In this document: positions 59,257-64,000 of the stretch, one piece after another
Layout of the letters: each line of letters begins with the position of its first letter
Position numbering within the stretch: position 1 is the stretch's first letter
Assembly: GCA_903959905.1 (NCBI GenBank)
Contig: CAJBYO010000039.1
Span: 1-64,000 of the forward strand
Reading direction: 5' to 3'
DNA from: an uncultured Bacteroidales bacterium
Lineage (GTDB): Bacteria > Bacteroidota > Bacteroidia > Bacteroidales > FEN-979
Length of the DNA stretch: 64,000 nucleotides
The notes under the pieces: model-generated
Told to the model about the DNA's origin: nothing
Database searches by the model: none
What the model saw: only the letters and a program-made list of their open reading frames with translations
Program-made: the position numbers and the translations under genes

Positions 59257-61104
59257 ATGAACCACCAAAGCCATGAACAAAAAGCCGTAGTGATTTCCCA
59301 GGTTGTGATGGAAATGATGACGGACACGGTGTTGCTGTTGGCTCCTGAAGGAAGTATTGTTTATGTCAACAAGGCAGCCTGTCAGCGGCTTGGATATACC
59401 CGTGATGAACTGGAGGCAATACATATCAGGGACCTGACAGGTAATGAAGCGGATGGATGGTGGGAGGCAAACTGGGCAGAGTTGAAACAGAAAGGTACCG
59501 TTATCTTTGAAAGCCGGCATCGCAGAAAGAGCGGAGAGTTTTTTCCGGTGGAGGTTCAAACCGACTACATCCGATTCGGCGACCAGGAGTTTGGGTGCGG
59601 CATCGCCCGTGATATCACTGATCGGAAACAGGCTGAGGCAGAAATCCAGGAAAGCAGGGAAAAATACCGCGGACTGAGCGAAGCCACATTTGAGGCCATT
59701 TTCATTTCAGAAAAGGGTATATGCATTGAGCAAAACCATGCTGCCGAAATCATGTTCGGCTATACCGCTGAAGAAGCAATTGGAAGATACGGAACAGAAT
59801 GGATCGTGCCGGCTGACAGGGAGCGGGTGATGCACAACATGATCACCGGTTACGAAGAACCTTACGAAGCTACCGCACTGAAAAAAGACGGTACACCTTT
59901 TCCATGTGCTTTACTCGGGAAGATGATGTTTTACAGAGGGAGGAACGTACGGGTTACTTCGCTGAGTGATATCACCGGGAGAAAGAAGGCAGAGGCAGCC
60001 CTCATTGAGAGTGAGCAACGATACAGGACACTTTTCCAGAGTGCGAGCGATGGCATATTCTACCTTTCACCCGACCTGAACATTTCAGAGGTGAACGAGT
60101 CGTTTGCCAGGATGCACGGTTATACCGTGGATGAAATGAAGGACATGCGGCTTTTTGACCTTGACACCCCTGAAAGTTCCATCGGGACACCGGACAGAGT
60201 TCAGGCGGTGATGGAAGGGAAAATTATCGAATTTGAGGTTGAACACTTTCACAAGGATGGGCACAGGTTCCCCCTCTCTGTATCAACGAGCCTGGTCAAT
60301 ATAGGCGGGCAGCAAATTATCCAGGCATTTCACCGCGACATCACCAAAAGTAAACAGTCAGAAAAGGAGATCATCAAGTTAAACGAAAACCTGGAACTGC
60401 GTGTAAGGCAGCGAACTGCTGAACTGGAGGCTGTCAACAAGGAACTGGAAACATTCTCATATTCCATTTCCCATGATTTAAAAGCGCCGCTCAGGCATAT
60501 CAAGGGGTACATTGATGTTTTACTGGAGGATGCATCCGGCCATCATCAATCTGAAGGATACACCTACCTTAAACGTATTCATCGTTCAACCCTTGAAATG
60601 GAGCAATTGATTGATGCAATACTTTCATTCTCCAGGCTGAACCAGGCTCAGATCAAAAAGTGTGTGATTAATTCGCAGGTTTTGGTTGAACAGGTCATCA
60701 GTTTCTTCAACCCGGATACCCTCGGCCGGCATCTTAAATTTATTGTGGAACCCCTGCCGGAAATTTCAGGCGATGAAGATCTGATCAGGCAGGTGTGGAA
60801 GAACTTGATTTCCAATGCCATAAAATATACAGGGAAAACTGCCGGAGCAGTGATAGAAATCGGCAGCATTTCAACTGAAGCTGAAATAACTTTTTTTGTC
60901 AGGGATAATGGTGCCGGGTTCAACATGAAGGATGCAGGCAAATTATTTCGTGTATTCCAGCGGCTTCACAGTACCCGGGATTTTGATGGAATCGGGATTG
61001 GCCTGGCAAATGTACAGCGTATTATTCAGCGTCATGGCGGGCATTGCCGTGGCGAAGCTGAAACCGGCAAAGGAGCAACGTTCTATTTTACACTGCCCCG
61101 GTGA
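59257..61104 (+). CDS. Soluble sensor histidine kinase with three PAS domains
   Basis: A 615-residue kinase without signal or membrane segment, so it senses inside the cell. PAS1 spans ~15-125 (ILLLAPEGSIVYVN-like start; CGIARDITDRKQAEAEI end), PAS2 ~135-250 (ISEKGICIEQNHAAEIMFGY, then VTSLSDITGRKKAEAALI), PAS3 ~255-370 (YRTLFQSASDGIFYLSPDLN). A coiled segment leads to HisKA (YSISHDLKAPLRHIKGYIDV, His ~406) and HATPase (VWKNLISNAIKYTGKTAG, DNGAGFNMKDAGKLFRVFQR, GIGIGLANVQRIIQRHGGHC). Phytochrome-type kinases have the same end. No response regulator is adjacent. It ends 4 bp from the convergent efflux adaptor gene. Confidence 0.9.
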   Translation: MNHQSHEQKAVVISQVVMEMMTDTVLLLAPEGSIVYVNKAACQRLGYTRDELEAIHIRDLTGNEADGWWEANWAELKQKGTVIFESRHRRKSGEFFPVEVQTDYIRFGDQEFGCGIARDITDRKQAEAEIQESREKYRGLSEATFEAIFISEKGICIEQNHAAEIMFGYTAEEAIGRYGTEWIVPADRERVMHNMITGYEEPYEATALKKDGTPFPCALLGKMMFYRGRNVRVTSLSDITGRKKAEAALIESEQRYRTLFQSASDGIFYLSPDLNISEVNESFARMHGYTVDEMKDMRLFDLDTPESSIGTPDRVQAVMEGKIIEFEVEHFHKDGHRFPLSVSTSLVNIGGQQIIQAFHRDITKSKQSEKEIIKLNENLELRVRQRTAELEAVNKELETFSYSISHDLKAPLRHIKGYIDVLLEDASGHHQSEGYTYLKRIHRSTLEMEQLIDAILSFSRLNQAQIKKCVINSQVLVEQVISFFNPDTLGRHLKFIVEPLPEISGDEDLIRQVWKNLISNAIKYTGKTAGAVIEIGSISTEAEITFFVRDNGAGFNMKDAGKLFRVFQRLHSTRDFDGIGIGLANVQRIIQRHGGHCRGEAETGKGATFYFTLPR

Positions 61105-61108
61105 TTCG

Positions 61109-62302
61109 CTAACAACTCATCTCCCCGGCATTTTTCTTGGCAGAAAGCAGGTTGTAGGCTCCTTTTATGACCACCCGTGACGCTTTGATATCAAATCCAT
61201 CAGGCAACCTGACTTCAGTAAAGCCCTCGTCTGTGACCCCTTTGTGAACTTCCACCATCCTGTATTCCGTGAACGCCTTCCCGTTTTCCTGTTTGTCACG
61301 GTCAAATACAAAGATGTAGTCCTTGTCGTCAAAGCTGACAATTGCTTCGGCGGGTAAGGAGGCGACATTCTGCCCCGATGCTTCTATGATGGCATTCACA
61401 TACATGCCGGGCAGTACGTTTTTACAGGCACCCGGAACACTTGCGTAAACTTTGTATGTCCGGTCGGCATTCACCGACTTCCCGGTCTGGTAGATTACCG
61501 CCTCATGCTGCTCGGTTTCATTGTTGATGAAGAAACGGATTTTCTGCCCGGCTGATACCTTGTCGGCATCTTTTTCAAACAGGGTCAGCTCCAGGAAGAG
61601 CTTGTCACTGTTGACAATCTCAAACAACACATCAGTGGGCGCCACATATTTCCCGATGTTCACATTGACGGTTTTCACATAACCCGATATCGGCGAAATT
61701 ACATTCACCGACCGGCTGATATCATCTTCATGCAATCCCGACGGGTTGATTCCAATCATGGCGAGCTTTTGTTCCAGGGCCTTGACCTGCGATTTCAGTA
61801 CTTTGTAGTCGGAGGTAACCTTTTGCAGGTTTTGCTGCGAGTAAACATCCTCCTTGTAAAGTTCGGCGTGCCGTTTATAATCTGCTTCCGCAAATTCCAG
61901 TTTGCTTTTGGCCTCAAGATAGTTCTGTTGAATGTCAACAAATTCCTGGTTTTCAAGCACGGCAAGGGTCTGGCCTTTGGAAACGGAATTCCCTGGCATC
62001 AGCGTGGCACTCCTGATAAAGCCGCCAAAAGGCATGCACACGGTTGCCAGGTTCTGGGGTGCCACCCCGATTGTGCCGTTTACCTTCAGGTTGCCGCTGA
62101 GCGATCGCAATTCTACGGAGCCGGTTGCAATGCCGGCAATTTTAACCTGGTCGGCCCGTAATTCAACCACATCTGCCGGGAGTACTTCAGTCTCCTTGGC
62201 TTCCTGGTCTGTTTTTTTGCTGCCATCGCAGGATGTCATCCACACCAGGGCCAATGAAAGAAGGATGGCTGCAATGGATCTGTATGTTGTCTTAGTATTC
62301 AT
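61109..62302 (-). CDS. cusB: RND efflux periplasmic adaptor (CusB/CzcB type), lipoprotein
   Basis: A 397-residue lipoprotein (lipobox LVWMTSC, Cys25). Membrane-fusion-protein layout: barrel-sandwich half LATVCMPFGGFIRSATLMPG and KGQTLAVLENQEFVDIQQNY, long helical hairpin (~125-185), second lipoyl half VNVISPISGYVKTVNVNIGK, then beta-barrel SGQNVASLPAEAIVSFDDKD and C-terminal DEGFTEVRLPDGFDIKASRV. It follows the pump gene by 3 bp. CusB-type adaptors serve Cu, Ag or Co/Zn/Cd efflux; the metal is not readable, and no Met-rich N-terminal site is obvious. Confidence 0.9.
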   Translation of the reverse strand: MNTKTTYRSIAAILLSLALVWMTSCDGSKKTDQEAKETEVLPADVVELRADQVKIAGIATGSVELRSLSGNLKVNGTIGVAPQNLATVCMPFGGFIRSATLMPGNSVSKGQTLAVLENQEFVDIQQNYLEAKSKLEFAEADYKRHAELYKEDVYSQQNLQKVTSDYKVLKSQVKALEQKLAMIGINPSGLHEDDISRSVNVISPISGYVKTVNVNIGKYVAPTDVLFEIVNSDKLFLELTLFEKDADKVSAGQKIRFFINNETEQHEAVIYQTGKSVNADRTYKVYASVPGACKNVLPGMYVNAIIEASGQNVASLPAEAIVSFDDKDYIFVFDRDKQENGKAFTEYRMVEVHKGVTDEGFTEVRLPDGFDIKASRVVIKGAYNLLSAKKNAGEMSC

Positions 62303-62305
62303 GGA

Positions 62306-64000
<1,695 letters not shown>

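Overview
The window looks like a chromosomal segment of a Bacteroidota (Bacteroidales-like) bacterium. Evidence: two large secreted proteins end in type IX secretion (T9SS) sorting domains; there is a CusA-TolC fusion efflux pump and a GldA/F/G-like ABC module; several promoters carry the Bacteroidota -7 box TAnnTTTG; many small outer-membrane barrels and DUF4402, DUF4136 and DUF4197 proteins are present; and the gaps are filled with palindromic repeats. No rRNA, tRNA, CRISPR array or intact transposon was seen.

Region 1 (1-16 kb) is an envelope-stress-like block on the minus strand, preceded by a solo LuxR-type regulator (299-1057). It holds two MscS-type channels (one broken), PepSY-like and low-complexity secreted proteins, a six-gene run (surface-antigen barrel, DcaP-like porin, periplasmic glutaminase, amidohydrolase, two barrels) and a four-gene run (helical periplasmic protein, barrel, DUF4136 lipoprotein, barrel). 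Three of its promoters share one architecture: a 20-bp NarL-type inverted repeat (consensus AATACCTATNNYTGGGTATT, read on +) whose end supplies the -33 TTG, then exactly 20 bp, then a TAnnTTTG box. A fourth copy at 1444-1492 has the same spacing but no gene behind it. This looks like an undescribed regulon, and the adjacent LuxR protein is the natural candidate regulator.

Region 2 (16-27 kb) is mixed: cupin protein, IMPDH/GMP-reductase-like enzyme, DUF4402 and DUF4197 proteins, small membrane and lipoproteins, a heparinase II/III-like lyase and a stand-alone TonB C-terminal domain.

Region 3 (27-40 kb) reads as a surface system: a sensor kinase whose extracytoplasmic part carries seven VCBS/FG-GAP calcium-loop repeats, a NarL-type response regulator, and two T9SS-exported giants. 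One has Kelch, triplicated beta-helix, dockerin-like and cohesin-like parts; the other has four cohesin-like domains alternating with Ig-like domains.

Region 4 (40-56 kb) is an anaerobic purine (urate/xanthine) catabolism locus: guaD, ygfK, two PLP enzymes, a fused FeS/Mo xanthine dehydrogenase, ssnA, hydA, ygeW and ygeY. One PLP gene contains an in-frame tandem-repeat insert, and a small winged-helix gene beside ssnA is broken by a homopolymer frameshift. Palindromic repeats fill the gaps and even supply the stop codon of hydA.

Region 5 (56-64 kb) has a GldA/F/G-like ABC transporter, a three-PAS histidine kinase and a heavy-metal RND efflux system running off the right edge.
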